Positions 33,495 through 46,388 of a DNA stretch of 64,000 bases are shown piece by piece (position 1 is the stretch's first letter; every line of letters starts with the position of its first letter). The DNA is from Nelumbo lutea (taxonomy: Eukaryota > Streptophyta > Magnoliopsida > Proteales > Nelumbonaceae): positions 38,844,222 to 38,908,221 of the forward strand of contig JAKGHH010000002.1 of assembly GCA_022828595.1 (NCBI GenBank), written 5' to 3'. Made by a program: the position numbers and the translations under genes. Under the pieces are notes generated by a model. The model saw only the letters and a program-made list of their open reading frames with translations, searched no databases and was not told the DNA's origin.

Positions 33495-36400
33495 ATGGAG
33501 TTCAAGAATCAGGGGGAAGGTGTTTTTGGGACTAGCAGTTATGGTAACATGTCTAGGAATGCCTTTTAGATTACAACTATGAAGTTTGATGGATCTAACT
33601 ACTCGGAATGGGCTCAATCGGCCATGATGGCCATTGGGGGTAAAGGAAAATTCATCTACTTGTTGGGAGATGTGAAAGAACTAACTAAGGAGGACCAAAT
33701 TTATACCAAATGGGTTCAGGATAACTATTCGGTTATGACATGGTTGTGCAACTCTATGCAGTCACATATTAGTTGGAACTATTTGTGGGCAAAAACAGTC
33801 AAGGAAATCTAGGATGTCATGAAAGAGACTTACGCCCAACCCCTTAATGTTGCCCGGGGTATGAATTGAAGTGTGAGGTTAACAAACTTAAGTAAGGAGA
33901 GAAACCGGTCTCGGTTTACTTTTCTACTTTGAAATTTTTGTGGCATGAAATTGACCACCTAGAAACACTTGAGTGGGAAAGTCAGAAGGATGCACAGACT
34001 CATAGAAAGCAAATTGAAAAACTAATAGGGTTTTTGAATTCCTAGCTGGTCTGAATCATGACTATGATATTGTGAGACAACAAATACTAACAAGGGACAG
34101 AGTGACCTTATCTCAAGCCTACTCCTTGGTGCATAGTGAAGAGACTTGGAGAAATGTTATGATGCAGCATCAGCCCTTCCCACCAGGATTGGCAGCAGTT
34201 AAACCTAAGTCTGGGGGTGATACAGAGAGGGATATAAAGAAGGAGATAAGCGGGATCTAGTGTGTGAACATTGCAAGAAACCTAAGCATACTAAAGACAC
34301 ATGTTGGAAGCTACACCATCATCTAGTTACAGCAAAACTGAGGAACAAAAGGGGTAATGCTCATATGGCTGTTAATACCGATTCTGCATCCTCATCGGGC
34401 ACAAAAGCCACGCCTCTAGACACCCTAGCTGTTGTCTGGGCTACCCTAACTCAGTTGGAAAAGGAAGTTGGGAATTCAGCTCAGCCATCTCAGCCACCAT
34501 CAGCTCCTCCCATATCAACCTTTGCTCATTCAGGTACTCGGGCCTCAGCTTACCATGCTTCAGCTCCAAGTAACACTGAACATTGTTGGGTAATAGACTC
34601 AGGTGCATCTGACTATATGACTAGCTTGCCATCACTGTTCACCACCTATCACTTATCTTCTGGTAGAGATAAAGCGTCAATTGCTTATGGTTTTCTTATT
34701 CCCATTTCTGGCAAGGGAGACATCAAGTTGTTTAATACCATTTTCTTATCTTCAGTTCTGCATATTTCTAAGCTTGATACTAATTTGCTTTAAGTTATTA
34801 GTATTACAAAACATCAGAATTGTTCAGTAACTTTTTTTTCCTAACCGATGTGTTTTTTAGAACTTGGAAACAAGGAAGGTGATTGGGATTGGCCGTGAGA
34901 CGAATGTGATCTATCTGCTTGGAGAGAGTTCTCATTGGGGAGATCGTGAAGATAAGAAGTCTTTTGTTTCTCAGTCTATTAATTAGGTTATGCTTTGACA
35001 TAATTGGATGGGTCATATATCCTTTCGGTCTTTGAAAAGTTTGTTTCCAAAATTGTTTGAGTGTGTTCAGATGTCAAATTTAAGATGTGAGATTTGTGAG
35101 CTTGCAAAGCATTGTAGAACATCTTATTCCTTGAGTAATAAAAGAAATAGTAATTCTTTTGATATTGTGCACACTGATGTTTGGGACCTGTATCACATCC
35201 CTTCTATGGGGGGATATAGATATTTCTTGTTGTTTGTTAATGACTATACCTGTTTGTTAATGACTATACCCGTATCACATCCCTTCTATGGGGGGATATA
35301 GATTTCTTGACCTAGATCTTTCATCAGATGATTTTAACTCAGTTTGGGGTTAAAATCAAAATTTTCAGATCCGATAATGCGAAAGAATACTTTACCAACC
35401 CATTATCCTCTTATTTGCTTGATCATGGGATTATCCATCAGAGTATTTGTCCTTATACACCACAACAGAATGGGGTTGTTGAGAGGAAGAATAGACACAT
35501 ATTGGAGGTGGCTAGAAGCATTATGTTTAACTCCAATGTGCCTATTCATTTCTAGGGAGATGCTATTCTTACAGTAGTGTATCTCATTAATCGAGTTCCT
35601 TCACGGGTTCTTGACATGAAGTCTCCATTTACCCTTCTATACCTTGATAAAGAATTGTTTATTGTTTCCTTTAAAACCTTTGGTTGCACTTGCTTTATTC
35701 AGATTCTTAGACCTCATCATTCTAAATTTGTTCCTAAGGCCTCTAAATGTATTTTTCTCGGTTATCCACAAGCTCAAAAGGGTTATTGCTGCTATGAACC
35801 TAATTCTGGGAGGAGATTTGTCTCGATGGATGTTACTTTCTTTGAGGAGGTACCCTATTACCCTAAGGTTTCTCCTCAAGGGGAGAGTAGTGAGAGTGGG
35901 GTTAACTCATAAGAAGTTCATTTACCTGTTCCATTGAGTGATGAGGGATGTAATGGGGAGGGTTGTTAGGGGTGTTAGGATTTGAGAGCCTATCACAGGC
36001 ACTGGAGGTAGGTTGATTTCGGTCATCAGCAGTTCAGGTCAACCCCAGTTCCTTCTGCAGGTCTAGATCCAAGTACCATAGTCTCTTTATCAAATCCAGG
36101 TCCCACTGAGATACCTTCCACTGTTGCTACTTTACCTCCTTTGGATGACCTTGACCTCCCCATTGTAGTTCGTAAAGGCAAACATCATTGCACCACATCA
36201 ACAGCTCACTGCATTTCTTAGTTCTTGTCCTATGATCGCCTGTCCCCTTCTTACAGGTCCTTTCTCACATCCATTGGTGATAATCCTATTCCTAGAATAG
36301 TGTAGGAAGCCTTGTCAGTTCCTGAGTGGAAAGATGCAATGAAGGTTGAAATGGATGCTCTTCTGAGGAATAATACTTGGGAGCTAGTTGACTAGCTTAA

Positions 36401-37800
36401 AAGAAAGAAATCGGTTGGATGTAGATGGGTATTTACTATGAAACATAATGTTGATGGTTCCATTGAAAGGTATAAGGCCCAGTTAGTTGCAAAGGGATTT
36501 ACTCAGACTTATGGTATAGACTACTTGGAGACTTTTGCTCCAGTAGCAAAGATGTCCACTATTAGAGTTTTGCTATCCTTGCAGCCAGTTACTCTTGGCC
36601 ATTGTTCCAAATGGATGTTAAAAATGCCTTCCTCAATAAAGATTTACAAGAAGAAGTCTACATGCAGTTACCTCTTGGATTTTATGATGCAGAGACAGGA
36701 AAAAAGGTTTGCCGGTTGAATAAAGCCTTGTATGGACTAAAGCAGTCCCCTAGAACTTGGTTTGATAGATTCAGACAAGCCCTTGAAAGATTTAGCTATG
36801 TACAGGCCTAGTCAGACCATACCTTGTCCATTACAAGAGTGGACTCTTCCTTGACTTTGCTTGCTATATATGTGGATGATATTGTAGTGATAGGGAATGA
36901 TAATAGTGAGATTGAGTCTCTTAAACAATTCTTTCATCAAGAGTTTGAGGTGAAAGATCTGGGAGAGTTACGACACTTCTTGGGTATTGAGGTTGCTAGA
37001 TCTAAACATGGGAATTTTATTTCTCAAAAGAAGTATGTTCTAGATCTATTAGAAGAAACTGAAAAGTTGGGTGTTAAGCCTGCAGATACACCTATGGAAC
37101 AGAATTACAATATCAGTGCAGAGTGTGGAGAGCCACTTGAAGACAAAGCTATGTTCCAATGGTTGGTTGGAAAACTCCTCTATCTTTGTCTCACATTACT
37201 AGACACCAGTTATGCAGTTAATGTTGTTAGTCAATATATGCACTCTCTTAGAACTACTCACCTCCTTGTAGTTGAGAGGATATTAGCATATTTGAAGAGA
37301 TGTCCAGGTAGAGGTATATTATTCAAGAATAATGATTACATGAAGATTGGGCTGGGAGTGTTGATGATATAAGGTCTACCTCTGGATATTGTGCCTTTGT
37401 AGGAGGTAACCTTGTCTCATGGAAGAGTAAGAAACAAAGTGTTGTTTCTTGTTCTAGTGCTGAAGCTGAATATATATCTATGGCTAATGGTGTGGCTGAA
37501 ATCTTATGGCTGAAGTCATTATTTGAGGAGTTGGGTATTGCTTATGAGAAGTCCTTAATGTTGTATTGTGATAATCAGGCTGCTATTAATATAGCTCATA
37601 ATCGGTATAGCATGACAAAACTAAGCATATCGAATTCAACCGACATTTTTTCAGAGAAAGGGTTTTGTCTCAAGAAGTATGTCTCCTGTATATCACCTCT
37701 AGCATGCAACTCGCAAATCTTCTCACCAAGGTTGTTCCAAGGAAGAAGTTAGAGGCAGACCTATGCAATTTGGGAATGACAAATATCTATTCCCAACTTG
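33495..37800 (+). pseudogene. Copia 2 gag-pol polyprotein, interrupted
   Basis: The likely start ATG is at 33495. Gag has a UBN2-like region (FDGSNYSEWAQSAMMAI, about 33590) and a CX2CX4HX4C zinc knuckle (CEHCKKPKHTKDTC, about 34263). Protease has VIDSGASDYMT near 34600. The integrase zinc-finger part is at 35000-35110, and its core includes FRSDNAKEYF and YTPQQNGVVERKNR at 35360-35490. RT has [12 protein letters not shown] near 36613, [11 protein letters not shown] near 36730 and catalytic YVDDIVVIGND near 36870. RNase H has SCSSAEAEYI near 37450 and YCDNQAAINIA near 37565. Stops or shifts occur at about 33570, 33811, 34258, 34790, 34985, 35556, 36395, 36810 and 37370. Protease and RT active-site residues are kept. 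Confidence 0.88.
35201..35301 (+). repeat. Internal duplication in copia 2 integrase
   Basis: TATCACATCCCTTCTATGGG plus the following bases occurs at about 35190 and 35273, and TGTTTGTTAATGACTATACC occurs twice in a row between them. The duplication disrupts the integrase core. Confidence 0.75.
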
Positions 37801-37808
37801 AGGAGGAG

Positions 37809-38192
37809 TGTAGAGAACATTGATGTGGATCCCACTACTATGGTCCCCACTATGTTCCTATGGCAGCATAGCATATTTTTTATTAGTTTAATTTTTGTTA
37901 GTTATGTCACTGTTAGTTGGTAGTTATTTCAGTTTGTTATTATAGTTTGTTATTTCAGCTTTATTATTAGTTTATTTGCCATGTAAGCAATAAGGGCAAT
38001 TCAACCCTTTTACAATTAGTCAACATATATAAATATTAAGAGTGGGTCGACAGATCAACTGATCAACCCTCTCTCTCTTTTCAAAATCTCTTCATGTGCT
38101 TCTTCTTTTCTCCCTCTCTTCTTCTTCATTTCTAAAATTTCTTTTTTCTTTTCTTTTGAATTCAAGATTGATTGTAGTCTTGATCGACTATT
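37809..38192 (+). repeat. 3' LTR of copia 2
   Basis: Same as the 5' LTR apart from scattered changes and extra TTAGTTATGTC- and TTTGTTATT-type duplications that lengthen it by about 30 bp. Confidence 0.85.
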
Positions 38193-38197
38193 GGACT

Positions 38198-39670
38198 AAA
38201 ATGATAAACCCTCCCATCATGTTCATTATCTTATGAAGGAACCCTGTTTTCTTACGTATAATTGCTACTCATCATAGCAATTATCTTATGAAGATCAGTT
38301 ATGGTAAATGATAAGCCTTCCTCTTATGAAGATCAAGGGACTAAAATGCAGCACAAAGGCTAACAATCTGAAGAAAGATAAAAAGAAATAGCATCTAAGT
38401 GTCCTTTTACACCTCCCCATGCAAGAGAGTCAACAAGGTCATTTTCCAATCTTGGAGTCTACATGAGTGAGATATTCAGTCTAATATGTTGGTGGCCTTG
38501 CTTCTTGAATTTAATGTGAAAGTGTCCAAGGACAACTAGAGGACATCCAACTACTAGATCTTCCCATCCTGGTGGGTATATATACCAACTCCAAACCTTG
38601 CAAAAAGTAACAAGAAAAAGTTTTGTTCTTGGAGAGCTTCCTTCAAGTCTCCAACTACCAGATCTTCCCATCCTAATGGGTATAACTTTCTTGTTACCAT
38701 CTTTGATGTCTGACTACCTCTTCTATAAAAGATAGACCTAGATTTCCAACCGAACAATCATCAAAATTCAATTTCAATTATCCCTTTCTAGTGGCATTCA
38801 TGGATGTAGACAATGAGATTGAGAAAAAGCAGTTATCACTCCACATCCCCATGGAATGGAATCCATGGTGACCCTTTTAAATTCCTTTTTCATAAAAATT
38901 TAGTGAATCACCCTTATCACTAGAAAATCATTATGGATACTAACATCAATAATATTAAGCAAACTTCAATAAAATTTTTACTATTTATCAGATGTATCAA
39001 GATATACCATATATCTATCCACTCTATTGAGAAAGTGAATGGGTTAATGCCACTAGGAGGTAAGATAACAAAAAGTATAATTGAGAAAAGAAAAGCATGT
39101 AATTCCAGGTGTTAGTAATGGCACCAATAGGTTTTGCTTCAGTATTAGGCATCGGGGAGATAGAAAATGAACCTCAAACAGTTTTTTTGGATTTCTGTGG
39201 TGTACCTAATTGGCACTTGAAGTAGAAAATGTTCAAAAGTTATTATCATTAGCATTCACTCTTTTCTCTACATAATTACCTATTTCCAATCAGATATTCT
39301 GCCACAAAGTTTGTTAGGAGAAACAAGGTTACAAGAAACACCTCATCCCATATACATGCAATTTAAACTACCTATGGAAAAATCCAACCTAACCATAAAT
39401 TTATCAGGATTTCTCAAAACTAATATGCAATCATGCTAAAATTTGCCTCTAGGCCCAAAACTTCTTGTAACATATTAAAGATAACCTAGACTGGTCTTCA
39501 TAAGATAATTGCTATGAGTGGCAATGATATAACTGACCTTCATAAGGTAATTGCTACTCATCAATGATAAACCTTCCCATCAATGTATAATTTATCATGA
39601 ATGTTCATTTTCCATAACTGATCTTGCACATCCCATCATGTTCATTATCTTTTACCATAACTGAAGGGAC
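38198..39670. repeat. Inverted-repeat structure next to copia 2
   Basis: Blocks at 38203-38345 (GATAAACCCTCCCATCATG, AGCAATTATCTTATGAAGAT) recur inverted and in part direct at 39490-39665 (ATCTTCATAAGATAATTGCT-like). The arm on the left continues across copia 2 (TAGCAATTATCTTATGAAAA at about 32573). This could be a fold-back or worn DNA transposon of about 1.5 kb. No coding sequence is evident. Inside, CCAACTA[C]CAGATCTTCCCATCCT is repeated at 38548 and 38658. Confidence 0.5.
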
Positions 39671-40984
39671 CTTGTTGACTTGGCTACCCCTCTTCAGTCA
39701 TTCCATTAACATCAACTATGATGAGTGGTCAATCTAGTTTTGCATGGATCAAGCTAGTGTACCAAATGACTAATAGAAAAGTGAGTATACTGACTGAATG
39801 TGAAATAATTGGGCATGAGTGTCATTTTCATTAGTAATATGACCTAATTAGAAAGATTTTAGTGGGCATGAGGTTTGTTATTATAGCCATAGAACCAAAA
39901 ATCAATTATGATACTAGAAGCACAAAGACTGTTATTATGTTATATCATGACTGAATGGGGGTTAGTATGTGGCTGATGGAGAGAGAGGGGAGAGAGAGAT
40001 GAAGAGATAAGTAAGGATATATTAATAGAGGGTTAGAGATATTGAGATAGAGAGGGTTAGTATGTGGTTGACAGATAGAGGGAGGGATAGAGAGATGTGG
40101 AGAGAGAGTTAAAGAGATATTGAGAGAGGGAGAGAGATAGATAAGGAGACTGGGAGTGAGAAAGAGAGTATATAAACAGTTCCAAGACTGAGCTTCATAG
40201 AGAAAAACCCTTATAGCAGTAGATGTACAGAGTGAAGTTTAAACAGAAAACTATGACACTAAATCGATCTTGTCATTAGATTAGTCATCACACCTCAGTA
40301 ACCCATAGTCCTTGATCTTTTTTAATTTCAAGAAACTAGAAAACTATGACATATAATTCACTCTTTCACTTCAACCCATTTGTCAATTTCCATACATCAA
40401 CAAACCTATTGTATGTTACTGGCACATAAATTCGATCCATTCTGGAGAAGCTTTGATGTGTATTAATCAATACCATATATAAATACAATATGTCCAATCT
40501 CTAAAGGAATGTGGCATTCTTAATGCATGGAGGTTGTTATGTCAATGGATTTCAAAGACAAGGAGAATAATAGAAGAAAATAGAAAACCAGAGGACCCCT
40601 GAGGTATTTTTCTATATGATCCTTTGCTTATTTTCTATTGGGTGGGGAAAGGGGCTCCTCCCCTTATACAAATAGTAAAACAATTTAGTTCAGATTGTGT
40701 CCAACCTAGATGCATGGCATATGCTCCAATTTCCTAAAATAAATCATTTGCTAGTCAAATTATGTAAATATGAACACTTTGCAAATCAAATAAGCTAATT
40801 GTAGACTATTTGTTATAACTTACATGTTCAGTTAATGTTAGTTGTAGAAGCCACACATACAGGACAGGTAGCAACTGCTTCAAGATCCAATTCTAAAACA
40901 TAATAATGCACAACCAAAAGCACATATTAGAAACAAAAGCATATAAATAAACAAAAACATATAGGAGAGAGAACAACTTCTTGA
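39671..40984. other. Spacer with purine-rich tract
   Basis: At 39958-40170 there is an almost pure AG/GAGAT tract with two GTTAGTATGTGG[C/T]TGA repeats. The rest is AT-rich and unassigned. Confidence 0.45.
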
Positions 40985-42845
40985 AGATCCAATTTTTAAC
41001 TTAAGTTTTGTAGTTGGTGCTTCTAACCAATCTTGCACACAAACTAGAGCCTCCACTATTTTTGAAAGTAATGAAGTACACTATTGATCCATTATTCAAC
41101 CCCTAGTATTGAATGTTCCCTTGGACACTATAGTTGATACTGGAATTGACAAAATATCACATGCCAATATAGAGAGATTCATAAAATTGGGACCATCAAC
41201 TCGCTAGAATCTCAAAATATCAAATTCTATCTTCACCTCTAGGAAATAGTTTTTCTTCAAGATAAAAATCCAACTCTGACTTTTAAGTCCCTAGACAACA
41301 TTCCGGATGCTCTTCAATCAACCACCAATCAAAACCACTCAAAAAATCTATAGCATTATGAATCTTCAATAGCTAAGATGCAATACTAGAGCCTGCAAGT
41401 AACCTATCCTTTATATCAAAACCCACATACTTTGAATATATGTCATTTCATTGCCTCTCTAACTCTTGTAACATGTCTCTCAGTAGTCTCTCCATAAATG
41501 AGATTGTAGTAATATGTTACAATCTCCATCTTGAATCTGGGATCAAATACAATGACAATCGCAAGCACCAAAGAACATTCACCCCAATATTTATCAAATT
41601 TTTTCTTTATTCTATTTGCCATTGAATGGACATACTCATATTCACTCTCTAGCCACTGAAGCAACAGAAGCTTGATTGTTCAAATATCGGGAAAAATACA
41701 TTTAAGGTTGGGGAAGTAGTACTTGAAAAGTTTCTTGTGTAGATGTAAAAAAACTTGCAAACAATCCCCATACCACTGCCCCCATCTTCCATTCCTCATT
41801 AGATGGTAGATTCTTATAGTCATGATCAAGCTCGACTAGTCGACAAAATGCTTCCTTCAACTCTAAAGCTATGTCCAACATGTCATATGTGGAGTTCCAT
41901 CACATTGGACAATCAACAACCACCATTCTCTTATACTGTACTTTTGCTTGGCTTTTTGCATTGTCAAATTGTTGCTTCTTATGGGGTGTCAGCCTTACAC
42001 ATTTAACACTTTCTCAAATCTTATGCAACAATGTTGATATTTCTCCCAATCCATCTTGCACAATAAGATTCAAGATGTGAGCAATACATTTCACATGAAA
42101 TATGTTACCATTCAATAGGAGCAAACCCTTGACACAAAGCCAATTCCTGAGCTCCCTAACCATAGCATCATTGTTAGAGGCATTGTCAACTATTATAGAA
42201 CATTTTTTTTATCAACGTTCCAAGTCAACAACCTCTCCATAACAACTTCAGATAGAGTGTTTCCATTATGGGGACAATCAACTACCATAAATACAATAAC
42301 ATTCTTTTTTAGCTCCCACCCATCATCTATAAAATGTGCTATTAAACAATAACACCCCAAATTATGTTCCAAAGTCCACATATAGTGGTTAAGCTAATCT
42401 GACAATCCAAACCATCAAAATATTTTTACAGCCTCTCCTTTTCACCCAAGTAAATCTGCATGACATTACTCTTTATTGTATTTCTAGAAAAAAAAAACCT
42501 AAATGATGGTTGAAGATTATTGACAAATATTTGAAAAAAAATCTTCTTCAACTATGATAAATGGATGCTCATGCTTCATTATCATTTTTGCTAAGTCCAT
42601 TCTACTCCTATCTTGGTCAAATCTAAACTTCACTTCAGCTTGTTGTTCACTAGTGCACATTTCCTTCATTTTAGGACATCTTGGTAAATGGCTCAACAAG
42701 TGGCTTGTCCCTTTACTACTTCCTCCCATATATTATTTTCCATAATATATACAAACAACTTTCTCCTCCCCATAATCCAATCTTATTTTTTAAAGTGCTC
42801 CCAAGCTTTAGATCTAGTCCTCCATTGACTAGAACTTGATGCCAT
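40985..42845 (-). pseudogene. hAT transposase, RICESLEEPER-type, decayed
   Basis: The minus-strand start is at 42845 (MASSSSQWRTRSKAWEHF), followed by a BED-finger tail (GTSHLLSHLPRCPK, about 42700) and a conserved LAKMIMKHEHPFIIVE segment (about 42580). Mid-protein blocks include AHFIDDGWELKKNV (about 42340). The RNase H-fold end has KKKFDKYWGECSLVLAI and FDPRFKM (41530-41600). The C-terminal hAT dimerisation region (LACDILSIPVSTI, then IVEALVCVQDW) lies at 41040-41200. Stops and frameshifts occur throughout. It resembles the ZBED/RICESLEEPER transposase group. No closely paired element ends were found. Confidence 0.85.
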
Positions 42846-43367
42846 AGATGTTTCATTGACATCTTAAGAATTGCTTACATTTTCAATGCTAGGTTAATTC
42901 ATCCTTGATACATAAAGATAAAAAACAACAAAAAATAAGATACATAATTGTAACAACTAAATATTCAACTAAGAAGATGAAAATGAGAATGCAAATGCTA
43001 TAGAATTTGAAAACCTCAACATAAGATACATTGAATATAAAATGGGCAAAAACCTTAGTAGAAGATACGTTTCTAATAACCCCCCTTTTCCCCCTCTATC
43101 AGTATAATAGTCAAGGAAAAGTTCACTTCTACTATAAATCGAAAGTGAGCTTATTCTCCAAAAATGGGTAGAAATCATAGGATGGACACGCCAGAGTGTG
43201 GATTTTCTTAAGGATCAAGATGCTACCAGGATTGTACTAAACATTCTATAGGTATTACTTTAGAGAATGCTGTCAACCCCACAAGAAAAAAAAAAGGATG
43301 TCAATGCTACAAGGAAAACCAAACTATTACCTATTAAGCAAACTATTTCCATCTGATAGAGAAGAGT

Positions 43368-43657
43368 GAGAGAATCCTGCTTCTAGTCTTCCAGATTTCC
43401 AGAGTTACTTCGAATCGCTGAAGAGAAGAGCCACTTGATAGAGAACTGCTAGAGAGAATTCTTGCCAAAGAGCGAGAGAATCCTAGTTCCAGTCTTCTAG
43501 ATTTCTAAAGTTTCTTCAAACCGTCGAAGAGGAAGAGCCACCAGAGAGAATACTTGCTAGAGAGTGAGTGAATCCTGGTTCTGGTCTTCTAGATTCGCAA
43601 AGTTGCTTTAAATCACCAAAGAGAAGAGCCACCTGATAGAGAACTACTGGAGAGGAG
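43368..43657 (-). repeat. Three imperfect tandem copies of about 90-107 bp
   Basis: AGAATCCTG[C/G]TTC…TCTTC[C/T]AGATT…AGAAGAGCCACCTGATAGAGAACT recurs from about 43368, 43474 and 43565. It lies upstream of the hAT transposase start and could be its leader or subterminal region. Confidence 0.7.
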
Positions 43658-43970
43658 CTGGTTTGAACGTTTGAACAGGATTTTCAAAACTCCAAACCTC
43701 GAACAGAGGTTCTAAACTTTAAGCCTTTGAAGGTTTCTTTTAGAGTCTAGATGGTTTTGGTTTCGACTTTCGATGGTTTCAAATTGATAGGGTTTGGCAA
43801 AAAAAAAAAAAAAAAAAACTATTGGGGTTTTGGTTTAGGGCCAACTTGAACCAATAAGAATATGGACAACTTTATTTTGGATTGGCCCAATCCAACAACT
43901 ATAATGGACCGTCCAAATCCGATTTAATAAGGTTTAGATCGGATTGGATCCAACCCAAAACTGGTCAATT

Positions 43971-43980
43971 GACACCCCTA
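43971..43980. mobile_element. Isolated hAT-like terminus
   Basis: Read on the minus strand, TAGGGGTGTCAATTGACC begins at 43980. This is a typical hAT end and may be the 5' end of the element carrying the dead transposase. No partner end was found to the left. Confidence 0.35.
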
Positions 43981-45647
43981 TGGCTAAGTAATGCACATCA
44001 TGTTGATTTAAATCTTGGGCTAGACTTCAGGTGGGTTATTTATCATTACATTGGGATTTGCTTGTTCACAAACAATAGCTTAGGCCTTTTAGCTTGTATT
44101 AGCTTTCTACTCTTATAGCTTGGTTTGTGGTGGACCTAATCTGATCCAACTGGCCCAATAATTAGGATGGAATCACAACCACACTCACCTACAACTCTAG
44201 ATCTTACAAATGGCCAAATGCTCTCTATTTTTCCCAATTTCCATTATGCTAAGATTTAAGAATATTTATATTTGATTTCTTTGTAAATATTTTTCTCTGA
44301 TTCCACTTATCAACCATGTTCTAGGGACAGAGATTTTCTCTATTTTATGACGAAAATGATAACAAACTCAAAGCCATATAAAAAATGTAGAAGAATATGG
44401 GTTGCAATTTAATCATATGTAATTATTGTGGCGACTGTATTTAACTTCTTCTGTGTAATTGTTTGAGATTTTTCCCAAAGGAATTGTGCAATTTTTTTTT
44501 TCTTCCACTTTATAACGAACACGTTTATGTAACCAAAATTGAGTTAATTTGTTCTACTTCTTATTGGTTACTTGAACTTCAAAATTATGTAACATAAACT
44601 TAGAAGTATGCTCCTGAACTAGATATGTCATTGCTTGTATTATACGATCTGAAGACAATTTCCCAATTTGTTAATAGTTTCTCATGCATAGAACTCTCTT
44701 CCTATAAATTGAGATTCAAAAGTATCTTTCAACCGTCTATAGAGAAGCATTAATGTGGTCTGTTATGGAACTCCCATTATTGTTTTTGAATATTGTTGGA
44801 AGCACTGTTCTAGAAAATTAGAGTTTTTGACACTATTATCTTGCTTGTAGGTGAAAACTTTTTGTCCATTGAAAGGTAAAAAGATTGCATTATAGTTTTA
44901 CCTTAGTGTTAAATAGGGTTGTAATAGATCGGATTCGGATTGAATTCAACAAAGTTCAAATCCGATCTGATTATTGAAAACATTCATCCAAATACGATTC
45001 GGAATCCAATTGGATTTGAAGACCAAGGATTCGAATTCAAATCATAATGACTTAGGTAGGATTTAGATTTAATCTGACTCCACTTTAAATATTTAAAGTA
45101 TAAAAATAAATTAAGAAGTTAATTAATTTTCAACCTTTATAAATAATAATTTAATGTAAATATAACAAACTAAATTTATTATATATGTAAATTCATATAT
45201 AATAAAAATATAAAAATATATTTTTATAATTTTAAATATAAATATATAAAATTTATATATTAAAATCAATAAATATTACAAATATAATCGGATTTGAATT
45301 TTAATCGGATCGAATGGAGTCAAATCCATAAACACATCATCCAAATCTAAGATAATCAGATTAAATGTCAAATTGGGTTGTGGATTTTTGGGTATCATGG
45401 ACAAGCATAGCATCCAATGTATTTTGAAAACCAAGATATGGGCTTTAATTTTTCTTTGGAAATAATAAAATTCCCTATCCTTTACAAGCAAAAAGAAATT
45501 GGTTGGTCGCTTATTTTTACTCTCCATAATGAAATTGAGAACTTGATTTTCTATATGAATATCTTAGATTTGTCTCGCTATGGTGCAAAAACTAATATTT
45601 GCAACACGTTAAATCTCAATATTAACCAACCACATTAACAACATTAG
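43981..45647. other. Spacer with a possible MITE
   Basis: From 44923 TAGGGTTGTAATAGATCGG opens a segment rich in ATCGGATTCGG motifs that runs to about 45330, like a hAT MITE whose right end has been lost. The rest is AT-rich without genes. Confidence 0.35.
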
Positions 45648-45658
45648 GTGTACCTATC

Positions 45659-45827
45659 GGGCTCGGATCTGCTATCACTACTTGTTCCCACATCTCTACC
45701 CAGGGGACATGACAATTGCACATTTGGAATATCTCCCTTTTCATTCATAGGGAGATGTTCCCATTACATGATAGCGGTGTTCGGTGGGTATAGATGTGGG
45801 AACAAGTAGTGGATAGAAGATCCAGAG
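45659..45827. mobile_element. Short Mutator-type MITE
   Basis: The left end GGGCTCGGATCTGCTATCAC and the inverted right end CTCTGGATCTTCTATCCAC continue together through CTACTTGTTCCCACATCT. The flanks GTGTACCTATC (45648-45658) and GTGTACTTATC (45828-45838) match at 10 of 11 bases, which fits the 9-11-bp MULE duplication. Length is 169 bp. Confidence 0.75.
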
Positions 45828-46388
45828 GTGTACTTATCAATCATATTAAAGATTTTAAAAACACTAAAGATCCCAACTATGACATTTCACTTTATAATTG
45901 GTTCACCTTTTCGCTTCATGCTGCAATTTCTACATTGTAGATTTTACCTATATCATAAAGCACCCATTGAGGTTTTCACTATAGTACCTCTAACTTGTGG
46001 ACAAGGATTAAAGTTAGTGGAAGTAGAACTTTCTAACAAGTTGTAAGCAACACCAAATATGTTTATAATAGTATGAGAGAATATGTAGGGGACAACAATC
46101 AAATAATTGAAAAAGAAGATCAGAAAGTAGGAGTATGGATAAGCTTTTCTGTGCTCCAGTGACCCCTTTGAGGAATTATTATAAATGAAACCATTATACC
46201 TTTGGTTTACTAAGATCATAAGCTCATATTTTTAGTTGCATGTTGGTCCTTACTTGGCCTTTACCTTTCTCTAAATATCCTTGTATTAGACCATTAACTT
46301 TACAAAATCTAATTCTAAGCACACAATCCACATGCCAATACCTGCATTGGTGTGATGAAGTGGTTCTAATCTATTAAATTTATATTGC

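Larger units (their letters stand above)
32602..38192 (+). mobile_element. Ty1/copia retrotransposon 2, complete but defective
   Basis: LTRs at 32602-32953 and 37809-38192 bracket a primer site and a full copia gag-pol order. The target duplication GGACT is perfect (32597-32601 and 38193-38197). A purine tract (CTTGAGGAGGAG) abuts the 3' LTR. Length is 5.6 kb. It is not related in LTR sequence to copia 1. Many in-frame stops, several of them TAG, and small shifts kill it. Confidence 0.92.

Noticed and set aside
39958..40170. Satellite array
   Set aside because: Purine-rich but without a constant period; simple low-complexity DNA.
44923..45330. Complete hAT MITE
   Set aside because: A good left end and internal motifs, but no matching right end or 8-bp duplication, so only noted as possible.
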